From Sphingobacterium sp. R2 (lineage in GTDB: Bacteria > Bacteroidota > Bacteroidia > Sphingobacteriales > Sphingobacteriaceae): a stretch of DNA of 64,000 nt. The position numbers and the translations under genes are program-made. This document shows, one piece after another, positions 36,859-46,564 of this stretch; positions within the stretch are counted from its first letter, which is position 1; every line of letters starts with the position of its first letter. A model generated the notes under the pieces. That model did not search any database and was not told the DNA's origin. It worked only from the letters and a program-made list of their open reading frames with translations. Where the stretch lies: contig NZ_CP142884.1 of NCBI RefSeq assembly GCF_040760075.1, positions 2,728,001 through 2,792,000 on the forward strand, written 5' to 3'.

Positions 36859-37449
36859 TTATTTACAGTTGAATAAAATTAAAAGAAGAGTCAGGAAATG
36901 CTGGATAACAAGTTTCTTCAGTTTGTGTATTGACACACCAAGATGATTTTGGACTGTATTTTGGGATGTTTCCGTTAGATCGCTGATTTCTTTTGTGGTG
37001 AGTCCGTCCAGATACCGCATTTTAAAGATTTCTTTTCTTTTTTGTGGAAGATTGGCTACCCATTGTTCAATCAAAGATTTTAGATCCTTTTCGTCGTACA
37101 GGTCTCCCGCTGTATTATTTTGTTTTTGGTAGTATGAGGAATTTTCTTCAATAAGTGCTGTTCTTCGTCTATTTTTTTTATATGTTTCGAAAACTTTGTA
37201 TTTCATGCAGGTAAAAAGGTAGGCTTCCACATTGTGGATGTCTCTCTTAGAGCCGTGTTTCCAAAGGTCGATAAATATGTCTTGTACAATTTCCTCACAG
37301 GAAGCTAGGTCCTCAAGCCGTTTATACGATTCATCTAACAGTACTGACCAATACTTATCATATAAAATGTTGAAAGCCGCTAAATCGCCTTCTCCAAGCC
37401 CAATCAGTAAGCTTTCGTCGTTTTGAGATGCATATTTATCGTTTTTCAT
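36859..37449 (-). CDS. ECF sigma-70 factor (FecI-like)
   Basis: A 196-residue sigma factor with region 2 (about 20-90, YDKYWSVLLDESYKRL and EEIVQDIFIDLWKHG) and region 4 (about 130-185, LPQKRKEIFKMRYLDGLTTKEISDLTETSQNTVQNHL). No anti-sigma or extra C-terminal domain is fused. It is the first gene of the operon and should direct RNA polymerase to the SusCD-TlpA promoter when released by FecR. Confidence 0.93.
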   Translation of the reverse strand: MKNDKYASQNDESLLIGLGEGDLAAFNILYDKYWSVLLDESYKRLEDLASCEEIVQDIFIDLWKHGSKRDIHNVEAYLFTCMKYKVFETYKKNRRRTALIEENSSYYQKQNNTAGDLYDEKDLKSLIEQWVANLPQKRKEIFKMRYLDGLTTKEISDLTETSQNTVQNHLGVSIHKLKKLVIQHFLTLLLILFNCK

Positions 37450-38071
37450 GATATTTGAAGTGTGAAGCCGACTTCCTCCAAGCTATATACCTTTTAAAGG
37501 AATTTACTTTTTTCAATTATACTCATTTAATTAAATAAGGACAAGGTGTATCGGTATTTTTTACTTAGTTATAATCAATTTATTGACCATTAGTTGGAGT
37601 GCTTTAAAGCCTTTAATATACTTTCGCGATCAGATTTTTTTAACACAAAGAGCTGCCTTTTTAAGTTTTTATCAGTAACATCAACAATGATGGTTAAAGC
37701 AAATGACATGCTTAGGAGGGTTTACATTCATAACAAATTGGTCTTTAGTTTGTATTGCTATCAAAATTAGGTTGAATAAAACTAAAATAAAATCCACATT
37801 CAATTTTTCGAATAAATTATTAAATAAGCATTTATCTGTATCGGTTGGCTGAATATTACATAGTTTTTTCAATAGATTACAATAAAAATTCTGTTTTTAT
37901 ACCCACCTTTCGAATTTAAAATGTCATGACAATTTAAAAGTGAACATAGTCGTTTGTCGATAGGCCGCAAATAATCGATGGGCACGAAGACGATATGTTG
38001 CCAAAAAAAATTAACTTTAAAGGCGGAACAATTGTTTCGCCCTTAAACCATCGAACACTTAATTGTTTAAA
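37450..38071. other. AT-rich intergenic region between divergent sigma and GH92 genes
   Basis: This 622-bp stretch is much richer in A and T than its surroundings. It must hold the promoters of the sigma operon and of the GH92 gene. A palindrome CCTTTTAAAGG lies about 40 bp before the sigma ATG, and a 20-bp imperfect inverted repeat is at 38022. The frame at 37681-37872 (minus) has an unusual composition and no support as a gene. No structured RNA was recognised. Confidence 0.55.
38022..38041. promoter_or_regulatory. Inverted repeat upstream of GH92, operator candidate
   Basis: A 20-bp inverted repeat (GGCGG...TCGCC) with perfect central AACAATTGTT and one mismatched pair, 30 nt before the GH92 start. 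The size and position suit a dimeric repressor site. No regulator is adjacent. Confidence 0.35.
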
Positions 38072-40333
38072 ATGCTAACGAAGAATATCAAACGTAAAAC
38101 CAATACATTGTTACGCACAATCTGTTGCTGTTCTCTTCTTTCGGTCAGTATGCTAAAAGGTTTTTCCCAAGGTAAAATGACGAAAGACTATGTGGACTAT
38201 GTCAATCCATACATGGGGAAAATCAGTCATTTATTGGTACCAACCTACCCAACGGTTCACTTGCCAAACAGCCTTTTGCGCGTGTATCCCGAGCGAGGAG
38301 ACTATACGTCAGATCGCCTATATGGTTTGCCACTGATCGTCACCAGCCATCGTGGCAAATCGGCTTTCAACCTTAGTGCACTGGTTAAATTGCCCGATCG
38401 TTTGAAACCGGTACAACTTTATAGTTACGATCAAGAGGAAATCCATCCGTATGCCTATTCTGTGTTCTTGGATCAAGAGCAAATTCAGGTAGACTATGCG
38501 CTGTCGCACCAGTCGGGACTTTATACCTTTACTTTTCCCAACACCTCAAAAAAATATCTTCAGTTCAACTCGCAGCAGGGAAAACTTCAATGGGATGGCA
38601 AGGGACTTTCGGGGGTACAGGATATTGGAAATGGTACCCGTGTATATATTTATGCCATTCCCGAGTCCAATCCGATTGCGGTGAAGCGACTGCAGGGCCA
38701 ACAACTGGAAAATGCAACCGAAGCTGCCGGTAAGAATTCGTGTATGATATTGGAGTTTCGTCAGGCCGGCACTAGCTTGCGCATGAAATATGGTGTTTCA
38801 TTTATTGATGTCGCGCAAGCGAAAGCCAATTTAAAGCGTGAGATCAGCGATTTTGATCGGCAAAAGCTTGCTGATATAGGACGTAAAATATGGAACGATG
38901 CCTTAGGTAAAATTGCTGTGGAAGACGGAAATGAATCTAATAAGCACGTTTTTTATACGTCTTTATACCGTTGCTACGAACGCCCTGTCAATATTTCTGA
39001 AGATGGTCGTTATTACAGCGCGTTCGACGGAAAGGTACATCAGGACGAAGGTAAACCTTTCTTTACAGATGACTGGATCTGGGACTCTTACCGGGCACAT
39101 CACCCATTACGGGTACTCTTGGATCCCAACACAGAATCCATGATCCTCAATTCTTTTGTCCGGATGTCCGAGCAAATGGAGCAGCCTTGGTTGCCTACTT
39201 TTCCCGAGATTACCGGCGACAGTAGACGGATGAATTCCAATCATGGCGTAGCAACTTTATTGGATGCTTACCGCAAGGGAGTGCGCAATTTTGATATCAA
39301 GAAAGCTTATCTGGCGGCAAAAGGTGCAATTACAGAAAAGACTTTGGCTCCATGGTCGGGTAAACCGGCAGGAAAATTAGACGAATTTTTTAAGGAGAAA
39401 GGCTATATTCCAGCATTGTACCCAGGAGAGAAAGAAACGATACCAGAAGTAAACGGTTTTGAACGGAGACAACCGGTCGCAGTAACCTTGGGTACCTCTT
39501 ACGATTTATGGTGCTTGGCACAGCTTGCTCAAGAATTGGGTATTCAGGCTGATTATGATCTCTTTATGAAGCAATCTTTCAATTATAGAAATCTTTTCAA
39601 CGAACAGACCAAATTTTTCCATCCCAAAGATGACAAAGGAAATTTTATCATGCCTTTTGATTATGTGTTTTCTGGCGGACAGGGAGCACGGGAATATTAC
39701 GGTGAAAACAATGCCTGGATCTACCGCTGGGATGTGCAGCATAATATTCCTGATCTGATCAAACTGATGGGTGGGAACGAATCTTTTGTCAAGTACCTTG
39801 ATGAGATGTTCCAGCAGCCTTTGGGGCGTTCAAAGTTTGACTTTTATGCACAGCTTCCAGATCACACGGGAAATGTCGGACAATTTTCGATGGCAAACGA
39901 GCCGGCTTTGCATATTCCTTATCTATATAACTATGCTGGACAACCTTGGATGACACAGAAAAGGATACGCAAGCTGATCGGGGAATGGTTTAGAAACGAT
40001 TTAATGGGGGTGCCGGGAGATGAAGACGGTGGTGGAATGTCTGCTTTTGTGGTCTTTTCCCAAATGGGCTTCTATCCGGTTACACCGGGTTTGACGTCCT
40101 ACAGCATCGGATCTCCATTTTTCCAGAAGGTGAGCATACAGCTTCCTAATGGTAAGTCTTTTGTTATTATCGGCAAGAATGCATCGGCAAGAAACAAATA
40201 CATTCAGTCGGCGAAATTGAATGGAAAGGAGTTGAATGTTCCAAAGCTGACCCATGCCGATTTGCTGAAAGGTGGCACATTGGAGTTTGTGATGGGGGAT
40301 AAAGCAAATCGAAATTGGGGAATAGCAGAGTAA
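38072..40333 (+). CDS. Alpha-mannosidase, GH92
   Basis: A 753-residue secreted enzyme with an N-terminal signal (about 10-35). GH92 enzymes are calcium-dependent exo-alpha-mannosidases acting on N-glycan or yeast mannan linkages. The N-terminal beta-sandwich (about 35-260) begins VDYVNPYMG, and the helical catalytic domain contains DDWIWDSYRAHHPL, GENNAWIYRWDVQHNI and the hallmark GDEDGGGMSAFVVFSQMGFYPVTPG near 645-670. I use the ATG at 38072, not the TTG at 38063. It stands alone with its own terminator. Confidence 0.93.
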   Translation: MLTKNIKRKTNTLLRTICCCSLLSVSMLKGFSQGKMTKDYVDYVNPYMGKISHLLVPTYPTVHLPNSLLRVYPERGDYTSDRLYGLPLIVTSHRGKSAFNLSALVKLPDRLKPVQLYSYDQEEIHPYAYSVFLDQEQIQVDYALSHQSGLYTFTFPNTSKKYLQFNSQQGKLQWDGKGLSGVQDIGNGTRVYIYAIPESNPIAVKRLQGQQLENATEAAGKNSCMILEFRQAGTSLRMKYGVSFIDVAQAKANLKREISDFDRQKLADIGRKIWNDALGKIAVEDGNESNKHVFYTSLYRCYERPVNISEDGRYYSAFDGKVHQDEGKPFFTDDWIWDSYRAHHPLRVLLDPNTESMILNSFVRMSEQMEQPWLPTFPEITGDSRRMNSNHGVATLLDAYRKGVRNFDIKKAYLAAKGAITEKTLAPWSGKPAGKLDEFFKEKGYIPALYPGEKETIPEVNGFERRQPVAVTLGTSYDLWCLAQLAQELGIQADYDLFMKQSFNYRNLFNEQTKFFHPKDDKGNFIMPFDYVFSGGQGAREYYGENNAWIYRWDVQHNIPDLIKLMGGNESFVKYLDEMFQQPLGRSKFDFYAQLPDHTGNVGQFSMANEPALHIPYLYNYAGQPWMTQKRIRKLIGEWFRNDLMGVPGDEDGGGMSAFVVFSQMGFYPVTPGLTSYSIGSPFFQKVSIQLPNGKSFVIIGKNASARNKYIQSAKLNGKELNVPKLTHADLLKGGTLEFVMGDKANRNWGIAE

Positions 40334-40374
40334 CATTGTTTTATTCTAAAGCTATATTTTAGAAGCAAGCAAGC

Positions 40375-40412
40375 AAGGCGGTTAAGTGTTATACTCACTT
40401 AACCGCCTTTTT
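40375..40412 (+). terminator. Terminator after GH92
   Basis: Perfect 14-bp stem (40375-40388 and 40396-40409, starting AAGGCGGTTA) with a 7-nt loop, running into a T tract. Confidence 0.9.
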
Positions 40413-40552
40413 ATTGTCATGTTATATTTCTAATTTTTTTTGTGTAATTTTTTATGGAAAAAGAAAAAATGATCATCATATATTAAAATACGTCCTACTT
40501 TAGCGTAATACGCAGTAGATAGATCAATTATGAATTATATAAACTGAGATAA

Positions 40553-41824
40553 ATGAGAAGTGTTCTATGCGCACTTGCGGTAACGATTATCTTAATCTTA
40601 TCGTTTAATAAACTTGTTTATGATGATATGCCCGTAGCCAACGCTACGATAGTATTGAACGAAGTAAATCGTCATAAACAAGACGTCAAAAGTATCTTAA
40701 TGACCGATAGTAATTTTTCGGATTTAAGTTTTTTTGATGCTATGCTAAAAAACAATAGAATCCTGATGTTGGGCGAAATGATGCACAATGATGGCGAAAC
40801 TTTTAAAGCGAAAGCCAGGATCATTCGTTATCTCCACGAACATCTGGATTATGATGTTGTTTTATATGAGGCAGGGCAGTATGATATGTGGATGATGAAT
40901 GCACAGATGGATACCCTGATGGATAAGTCGCAGGAAAAAACGATCGGTGGTACTGGACTATTCGACTTCTGGTGGCAAAATCAGGAAAATCAGCCCCTCT
41001 TAACGTATTATAAAAAAACAAAATCAACAGAGCGTCCAATGATCCTCGGCGGATTTGATATCCAATTTTCAGGCAGGGGCTTATCAAATATACGCGTAAA
41101 ATTATTGGAAGATTTCCTGCTTAAAAACGGGATAGATTCGACCAAATATCCGTTATTGAAAAAAAATAGCAACAGGCTGGAGTATCTAACTTATGAACCT
41201 TTTGCCAATAAGCATCTCGATGCGAATCAAAAGAAACAATTTCTAGCAGAATTTGACGGGTTGAGCCGTATGATCCGGGGGCGTAAACCAGACGCGGAGC
41301 AGCTGATATATAGTCGATACCTGTCAGATATGAAAAATAACTTTGACAAATCTTGGCGCTATAAATCAGGATCAATGCAGAGCATGCATTTTAGGGATTC
41401 CCTGATGGCAGAAAATCTAATCTATCAAATCGATTCCGTCTATGCAGGTAAAAAGATTATTGTCTGGTGTGCCAATATCCATAGTTTTTCTGCTCCGTAC
41501 AACAAGGAATATGTTCCTCTCGGTGCTTATATAAAAAACAGATATGGGAATCAAGCTTACAGTCTAGATTTTACTTCCTATGGACGATATGATAAAACTG
41601 GCCGTGTTGTCGATAGAGTGGGTAAGTTGGCCGTGGAAAATGTATTTCATGCCACTAAATCACCCTATTTCTTTTTGGATCTTCGTCAGTTGCCCAACAA
41701 TAGCATGTTAAAACAACGTTTTAGTTCAGTCATTAATCAGGGGATTGATGAAGAAAGAAAATGGCACGAGTTTATCGATGGCATTTTCTATATCGATATC
41801 AATAAAGCTCCAATTTACCGCTAA
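40553..41824 (+). CDS. Erythromycin-esterase-like protein, membrane-anchored or exported
   Basis: A 423-residue protein with an N-terminal hydrophobic segment (about 4-20) acting as signal or anchor. The core shows the Ere superfamily pattern: LMLGEMMHNDGETFKAKARI (Glu75 and His78, where Ere enzymes have their GExxH motif), VVLYEAG with Glu106, RDSLMAENLIYQ, and KIIVWCANIHSFS in place of the usual WAHNxH. Ere enzymes hydrolyse the macrolide lactone; many members of the family have other, unknown substrates. It is only 4 bp ahead of an ABC ATPase gene. Macrolide activity cannot be assumed. Confidence 0.75.
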   Translation: MRSVLCALAVTIILILSFNKLVYDDMPVANATIVLNEVNRHKQDVKSILMTDSNFSDLSFFDAMLKNNRILMLGEMMHNDGETFKAKARIIRYLHEHLDYDVVLYEAGQYDMWMMNAQMDTLMDKSQEKTIGGTGLFDFWWQNQENQPLLTYYKKTKSTERPMILGGFDIQFSGRGLSNIRVKLLEDFLLKNGIDSTKYPLLKKNSNRLEYLTYEPFANKHLDANQKKQFLAEFDGLSRMIRGRKPDAEQLIYSRYLSDMKNNFDKSWRYKSGSMQSMHFRDSLMAENLIYQIDSVYAGKKIIVWCANIHSFSAPYNKEYVPLGAYIKNRYGNQAYSLDFTSYGRYDKTGRVVDRVGKLAVENVFHATKSPYFFLDLRQLPNNSMLKQRFSSVINQGIDEERKWHEFIDGIFYIDINKAPIYR

Positions 41825-41828
41825 CAGC

Positions 41829-42734
41829 ATGGAAAGTATCTTAACACAACAACTTAGCTTTAAAATAGGCGCAAAAACAATCTTGGATAATATTAGCCTA
41901 CAAGTCCCAGACAGGAGTATTTATGGATATCTCGGCCGAAATGGGGCGGGAAAATCCACAACAATCAAATTGCTTTTAGGTCTTTTGGAGGATCAGGCAG
42001 ATACGATTTTTATTCAGGGAAATAGTTTAAAGGCGCATCCCATAGGTGTTTATGCCAATGTTGGAAACTTGATTGAGGCCCCATGCTATTATACGAAATT
42101 GACCGTTTTTGAAAATTTAAAGTACTTGGATATCATCCACAAAAAAGGCAACAAACGCATTGATGAAGTATTGGAAATGGTAGATCTTCATCGGGAAAAG
42201 AAGAAAAAAGCCAGTGCCCTGTCCATGGGGATGAAACAGCGGCTGGGAATAGCGATGGCGATTTTTCATGATCCGCAATTGCTTATCCTGGACGAACCAT
42301 TAAATGGTCTCGATCCACAGGGAATTGTCGAAACGCGCAATTTGTTTTGTCATCTCAACGAACAGGGAAAAACGATCTTTCTTTCGAGTCATATTTTGAG
42401 TGAGCTTGAAAAAATAACGACACACATTGGTATCATTGAAGGTGGGAAAATGATTTTCCAGGGAACCAAACAGGAGCTGCTGGGACAGGTTGACCGAGAA
42501 GTGTACCTACGTACAGCCAGTCCCGAAGCAACAGCTTCGGTTTTGCGAAATAACGGGTTTTCTGGTGTTAAAACCGATGGAGAAAGCATTGCCGTCACTA
42601 TCGGCGATGATCTGCAATTTGGTCTTATGATCAAATCTTTGGTCGAAAAGCAGATTGATATTTATGGATTGGAATCCCGTAGTGCTGATCTTGAACAAAT
42701 TTTTATAAACCTTATCACTCGTGTAAATGGCTAA
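41829..42734 (+). CDS. ABC transporter ATP-binding protein (BcrA-like)
   Basis: A 301-residue ATPase: Walker A GRNGAGKSTT (about 35-44), signature ALSMGMKQRLG (about 132-142), Walker B LLILDEPLNGLDP (about 152-164), and H-loop in LSSHILSELEK. A C-terminal extension of about 80 residues follows, as in the BcrA/lantibiotic-immunity subgroup. The start at 41829 lies 4 bp after the Ere-like stop, and the permease start overlaps its end by 8 bp, so all three are likely co-translated. Confidence 0.92.
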   Translation: MESILTQQLSFKIGAKTILDNISLQVPDRSIYGYLGRNGAGKSTTIKLLLGLLEDQADTIFIQGNSLKAHPIGVYANVGNLIEAPCYYTKLTVFENLKYLDIIHKKGNKRIDEVLEMVDLHREKKKKASALSMGMKQRLGIAMAIFHDPQLLILDEPLNGLDPQGIVETRNLFCHLNEQGKTIFLSSHILSELEKITTHIGIIEGGKMIFQGTKQELLGQVDREVYLRTASPEATASVLRNNGFSGVKTDGESIAVTIGDDLQFGLMIKSLVEKQIDIYGLESRSADLEQIFINLITRVNG

Positions 42735-43497
42735 TACATTCTATACCGCTTTCTTGTCGGAAAAGTACAAACTCCTGCGCAATAGGGAGATTTTTGGGGT
42801 ACTGATCGTTCCTATGGTGCTCGTTTTTGCGATTGCCGGTTATATTATTTATGATGTTATAGATTCAGGAGGGGCAGTGACGGTTCCTAACCCTTGGAAA
42901 CTTCTGCTTGGCAGATATGTTTTTCAGTTTTTTTACCTGCTCTATCCCATCCTTGTTGCTTTATTCGTCTATGCCTGTTGTGATGTCGAGTATAAGAATA
43001 ACAATTATAAAATACTCTTTACCCTACCCATCAGTAAATCGAATATTTTCTTTTCCAAAGCCGTCTTTATTCTGTTGACCTTACTGTTTTCAATACTCTT
43101 TGCTTACGCTGCATTTCTGATCAACGGCTATTTGCTAAGTCAGATTTACCCTGTACTTGGTTTCCAGAATTATGACTATAGACAGGTGATTTTTTATACT
43201 TTTCTGAAGCTTTTTATCGCCCTATCAGCTATTGCGATGATCCAGCTGGCTTTGAGTTTGTTGTTCCGAAGTTTTATTTACCCGATTGGGTTAGGGATGT
43301 TTATGTTGGTGTTTTCAGTGCTGGTGGCGCAAAAAAGATTTTCGGATTTTATACCTTATACAGGGGCCTATAATGCGGTAAGGAATATCTTATCCGAGAA
43401 TGATTCCTTTGCACGGCTAGACTATAGCAACATGCTGATGCTCGTCATATTTCTATTGATCAGTTTTTACTTATTCAAGCGGAAAGGACAGTTTTAA
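42727..43497 (+). CDS. ABC-2 type permease (BcrB/lantibiotic-immunity-like)
   Basis: A 256-residue membrane protein with about six helices: near 22-42, 60-82, 105-128, 155-180, 182-200 and 232-250. The N-terminus has the EKYKLLRNRE segment typical of short ABC-2 permeases that work with BcrA-like ATPases in peptide export or immunity. It overlaps the ATPase gene by 8 bp. The substrate is unknown; the Ere-like neighbour suggests handling of a toxic metabolite. Confidence 0.85.
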   Translation: MANTFYTAFLSEKYKLLRNREIFGVLIVPMVLVFAIAGYIIYDVIDSGGAVTVPNPWKLLLGRYVFQFFYLLYPILVALFVYACCDVEYKNNNYKILFTLPISKSNIFFSKAVFILLTLLFSILFAYAAFLINGYLLSQIYPVLGFQNYDYRQVIFYTFLKLFIALSAIAMIQLALSLLFRSFIYPIGLGMFMLVFSVLVAQKRFSDFIPYTGAYNAVRNILSENDSFARLDYSNMLMLVIFLLISFYLFKRKGQF

Positions 43498-43501
43498 TTT
43501 G

Positions 43502-43527
43502 TAGGCACAGCTGATCGCCTATTTTTT
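43502..43527 (+). terminator. Terminator after the ABC permease
   Basis: TAGGC (43502-43506) pairs with GCCTA (43517-43521), then six T residues. The stem is short; it lies between convergent genes. Confidence 0.5.
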
Positions 43528-46272
43528 GTCAAGTTCTTTTTTATAAGTACTTGGGGACTGGCCATATTTCTTTTTAAAGGCCGAAGCGAAATAGGATGCT
43601 GAGGAAAAACCGACACTGCTAAATATTTCATTGATGTTTAGTCCTTCAGCCATAAGGCTTTTGGCTTTCTTTAATCTTCGTTCGATAATGTATTCGTTGA
43701 CACTGCAGTCAAGTAACTGTTTGACTTTGCGGTAGAGCTGCACGCGGGAGAGGTTAAGCTCGTTGGCAATACCGTCCACACTCAATCGCGGGTCTGATAA
43801 TTTGGATTCGACAATCGCGGAAAAATTGTTCAGAAAACGTCTATCGTTATCATTGACCTGCTCAGCTTGAGCGCTATCAAACTGTTCCACATTGCTGCTA
43901 TATTTTTCTTTAAGCTGATGGCGTGACTGTAGGATGTTTGAAATGCGTGTCCGCAGTAATTCGGCATTGAAAGGTTTAGTAATGTAGTCATCGGCCATCA
44001 ATTTACTTCCTTCGAGCATTGTATCCTCATTGGCGAGTGCACTCAGTAAGATGACGGGAATATGTGCGGTCTGATAAAATGCTTTGATGTCTTTTAGAAT
44101 ATCCAGACCGCTACCATCAGGAAGCATAATATCCGTAATGACTAGATCTGGAAAATGTGTCTTCAACATTCCATTGGCTTGTTGCACATCCTTTGCCAGA
44201 AAGAGATTGTAATCCCTTTCTAATAGGGAGCGGAGATAATCTCTGATTTCATCATTGTCTTCGACGACCATAATACTTTTTGACTTGTTGGATCGAAAAG
44301 AAAGATTGTTGTCTACCATCTTTCCTGTTGTCTCCAATATGTCGTCTTGTTGAAACAGCGGTTTTTCTCGCTTGTCGAAATCGGCCAGTTCAGCAGGCTC
44401 GTAGTGACTATTTCCAATTGGCATACGTAGGGTGAATATCGATCCATGGCCGGGTTTGCTACTCACAGTAATTTGGCCATGATGCAGTTCGATGATCTGT
44501 TTGGTGTAGGCGAGGCCGATTCCGGAGCCATTACGACTACTGGCGCCCTGATAAAAAGGATCAAAAATATGCTCAATATCACTTGGGGCAATCCCTAGGC
44601 CATTATCCAATACACGTAGATAGAAATAGTCTTTGAAATTGTTTTCTTCCAATAAAATTTCAATTCTGCCACTTGCCGCTGTATGTTTGATCGCGTTGGA
44701 CAATAAATTGGATAATACCTGTTCCATCAGGTATTCGTCCATCCAAACCTCTTTCAAGCTTGTTTTGTTGACATAACTGACGGAGATCCTGTTTTTCTTA
44801 AATAAGGGTTTGAAACTACCTATTACCTGCTGAATAAATGGGTCAATGTAAACGATGGCCGCATGTAGCTTAATCTTCGATTTACTGATACGATGGATAT
44901 CAATAAGGTCGCTGACCAAACGTTGTAATTTTTTTGCATTCCGTTTGATGCGTGACAACTGTTCTCTGACCTCTTCGGTAAGATCTTTTCGTAATTCAAG
45001 GTCCTCGATAGGCGCGATGATAAGGGTCAACGGAGTTTTAAATTCATGCGAGATATTGGTAAAGAAATTATTTTTGATTTCTGCCGCTTGCTGAATTTGA
45101 CTGTTCATTTCGACGATCTGTTTTTGTTGTGCAAGAATCTCGCTATTCTGGATTTCCAGGTGTTTGTTCTTTTCCCAGTTGCTTCTGATCACGATAATAG
45201 AAATTCCCCCAAAAACAACAGCCAGGACCAAGCTAACGACCAATACATTAAGAACGGACTTTTGGCTTTGGTAAATCTTATTCTGTTCCGTAATGAACTC
45301 CTGCCTTTTGTCAATATCGAGCTGCTGTTGTTTTATTTTATCCGACTGCAGGGCAAGCAACTCCGCGTTGGTTTTATCGATGACAGAGGTTGCGAGTATA
45401 TTCTCGCGGCGGTAGTTTTGGTGGTTGATGATAGCCAAGGCCGTTCGAATGGCTTCAGCCCCGCCAGTGGGATAGAGTATGGAGGCAAACATTTTGCCCT
45501 GTATGATCTGTTCAAGGCCATTTCCGGGACCAGGAAGAGCATCAACACCAATTATCTTAATGTGCTTTTTGATCGCCGCTTCGTCCAATGCTTTTTTTAC
45601 CCCCATGGCCATCTGATCATTGAATGTAAAGATGATATCACTCTGGCTCATGACGTTTATATGCTTACGCATTTCCAGATAGGCTTTATTTTTCTCCCAG
45701 CCGCCGTGAATGACGCCGCTCACCCGAACCGCTGTGGCATCTCCAATTTGCTGCATAAAGCCTTTTTCACGCTCTATTGAAGCCGAGGTGCCCGATAGCC
45801 CTGTGACTAATCCGACCGAACCCTTTCCTTGTAAAATCGTGCGGCTATATTGGCCGGCCAGTTTCCCGATGGCGAGATTGTCGGCGCCCACATAAGCATT
45901 ATATTGGCCGGAGGACGTCTTACGGTCCGTTACGATGACAGGTATGTTGCGTTGGAATACAGAGTCCACAATTGGTGTGAGTGGCTCGGCCTCATTTGGG
46001 GATACAATCAGAAGATCGATATCCTGTTTGACTAGTTCGCGAATTTGATTGATCTGCACATTATTGTCGCCATGTGCGTCGCGATAAAGAAAGTCAATAT
46101 CGGGATTGAAGGAAAGTTCTCTTTTCATTTCCTCGAGCATCGTTTGTCGCCAGGCATCGTTTCCGATACACTGCGAAAAAGCGATAACCTGCTTTTTCTT
46201 CCGGACCATTGGTTGACATCCACAAAAAAGAAGCAAGGTCAATATGCCACTAAAAATGAAATATTTTCCCAT
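43519..46272 (-). CDS. Hybrid two-component regulator with periplasmic sugar-binding sensor (fructose type)
   Basis: A 917-residue one-protein signalling system. A signal peptide ending near FCGC precedes a periplasmic-binding-protein type 1 sensor (about 30-315). Then come a TM helix (about 338-360), HisKA with His409 in NISHEFKTPL, an ATPase domain (about 490-620, NAIKHT and GLGIA), a receiver with Asp714 in ITDIMLPDG, and a C-terminal AraC-type HTH (about 815-915). The PBP1 sensor is the architecture of B. thetaiotaomicron BT1754, a fructose-binding HTCS that controls fructan use. It is divergent from a sugar permease/fructokinase/SusCD/GH32 operon, the same context, so fructose is the likely signal. 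Confidence 0.93.
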   Translation of the reverse strand: MGKYFIFSGILTLLLFCGCQPMVRKKKQVIAFSQCIGNDAWRQTMLEEMKRELSFNPDIDFLYRDAHGDNNVQINQIRELVKQDIDLLIVSPNEAEPLTPIVDSVFQRNIPVIVTDRKTSSGQYNAYVGADNLAIGKLAGQYSRTILQGKGSVGLVTGLSGTSASIEREKGFMQQIGDATAVRVSGVIHGGWEKNKAYLEMRKHINVMSQSDIIFTFNDQMAMGVKKALDEAAIKKHIKIIGVDALPGPGNGLEQIIQGKMFASILYPTGGAEAIRTALAIINHQNYRRENILATSVIDKTNAELLALQSDKIKQQQLDIDKRQEFITEQNKIYQSQKSVLNVLVVSLVLAVVFGGISIIVIRSNWEKNKHLEIQNSEILAQQKQIVEMNSQIQQAAEIKNNFFTNISHEFKTPLTLIIAPIEDLELRKDLTEEVREQLSRIKRNAKKLQRLVSDLIDIHRISKSKIKLHAAIVYIDPFIQQVIGSFKPLFKKNRISVSYVNKTSLKEVWMDEYLMEQVLSNLLSNAIKHTAASGRIEILLEENNFKDYFYLRVLDNGLGIAPSDIEHIFDPFYQGASSRNGSGIGLAYTKQIIELHHGQITVSSKPGHGSIFTLRMPIGNSHYEPAELADFDKREKPLFQQDDILETTGKMVDNNLSFRSNKSKSIMVVEDNDEIRDYLRSLLERDYNLFLAKDVQQANGMLKTHFPDLVITDIMLPDGSGLDILKDIKAFYQTAHIPVILLSALANEDTMLEGSKLMADDYITKPFNAELLRTRISNILQSRHQLKEKYSSNVEQFDSAQAEQVNDNDRRFLNNFSAIVESKLSDPRLSVDGIANELNLSRVQLYRKVKQLLDCSVNEYIIERRLKKAKSLMAEGLNINEIFSSVGFSSASYFASAFKKKYGQSPSTYKKELDKK

Positions 46273-46564
46273 GATTTTTTCCCCTTAAATATCCGAATAT
46301 ACATTATTTAGATTTTTTGGGGCAACAGTAGTAGTGTTAGTGTATATTTTACACCAAAACAAGGGCCTTCAAAAATGTATCATTTTCTAAATTTTATGTT
46401 TAAAAATTGAAAGTTTTGAAAAGTAAATTGGATGTAAGTGTTAGATTTTTAGTGTTTTATCATTTTTGAAAAAATGTTACATAAATAAATGTTTTTGCAA
46501 AGTCCAAATTTAAGTTAAGATGAAGCACGTGTTAAATTTGGATTAATCAATTATAGATCATCAC

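Noticed and set aside
37681..37872. 63-codon minus-strand frame in the AT-rich gap
   Set aside because: AT-driven composition, no ribosome binding site and no recognisable features.
45046..45780. 244-codon plus-strand frame inside the hybrid regulator gene
   Set aside because: Antisense to the sensor, TM and kinase regions of a well-supported gene; composition is that of a shadow frame.
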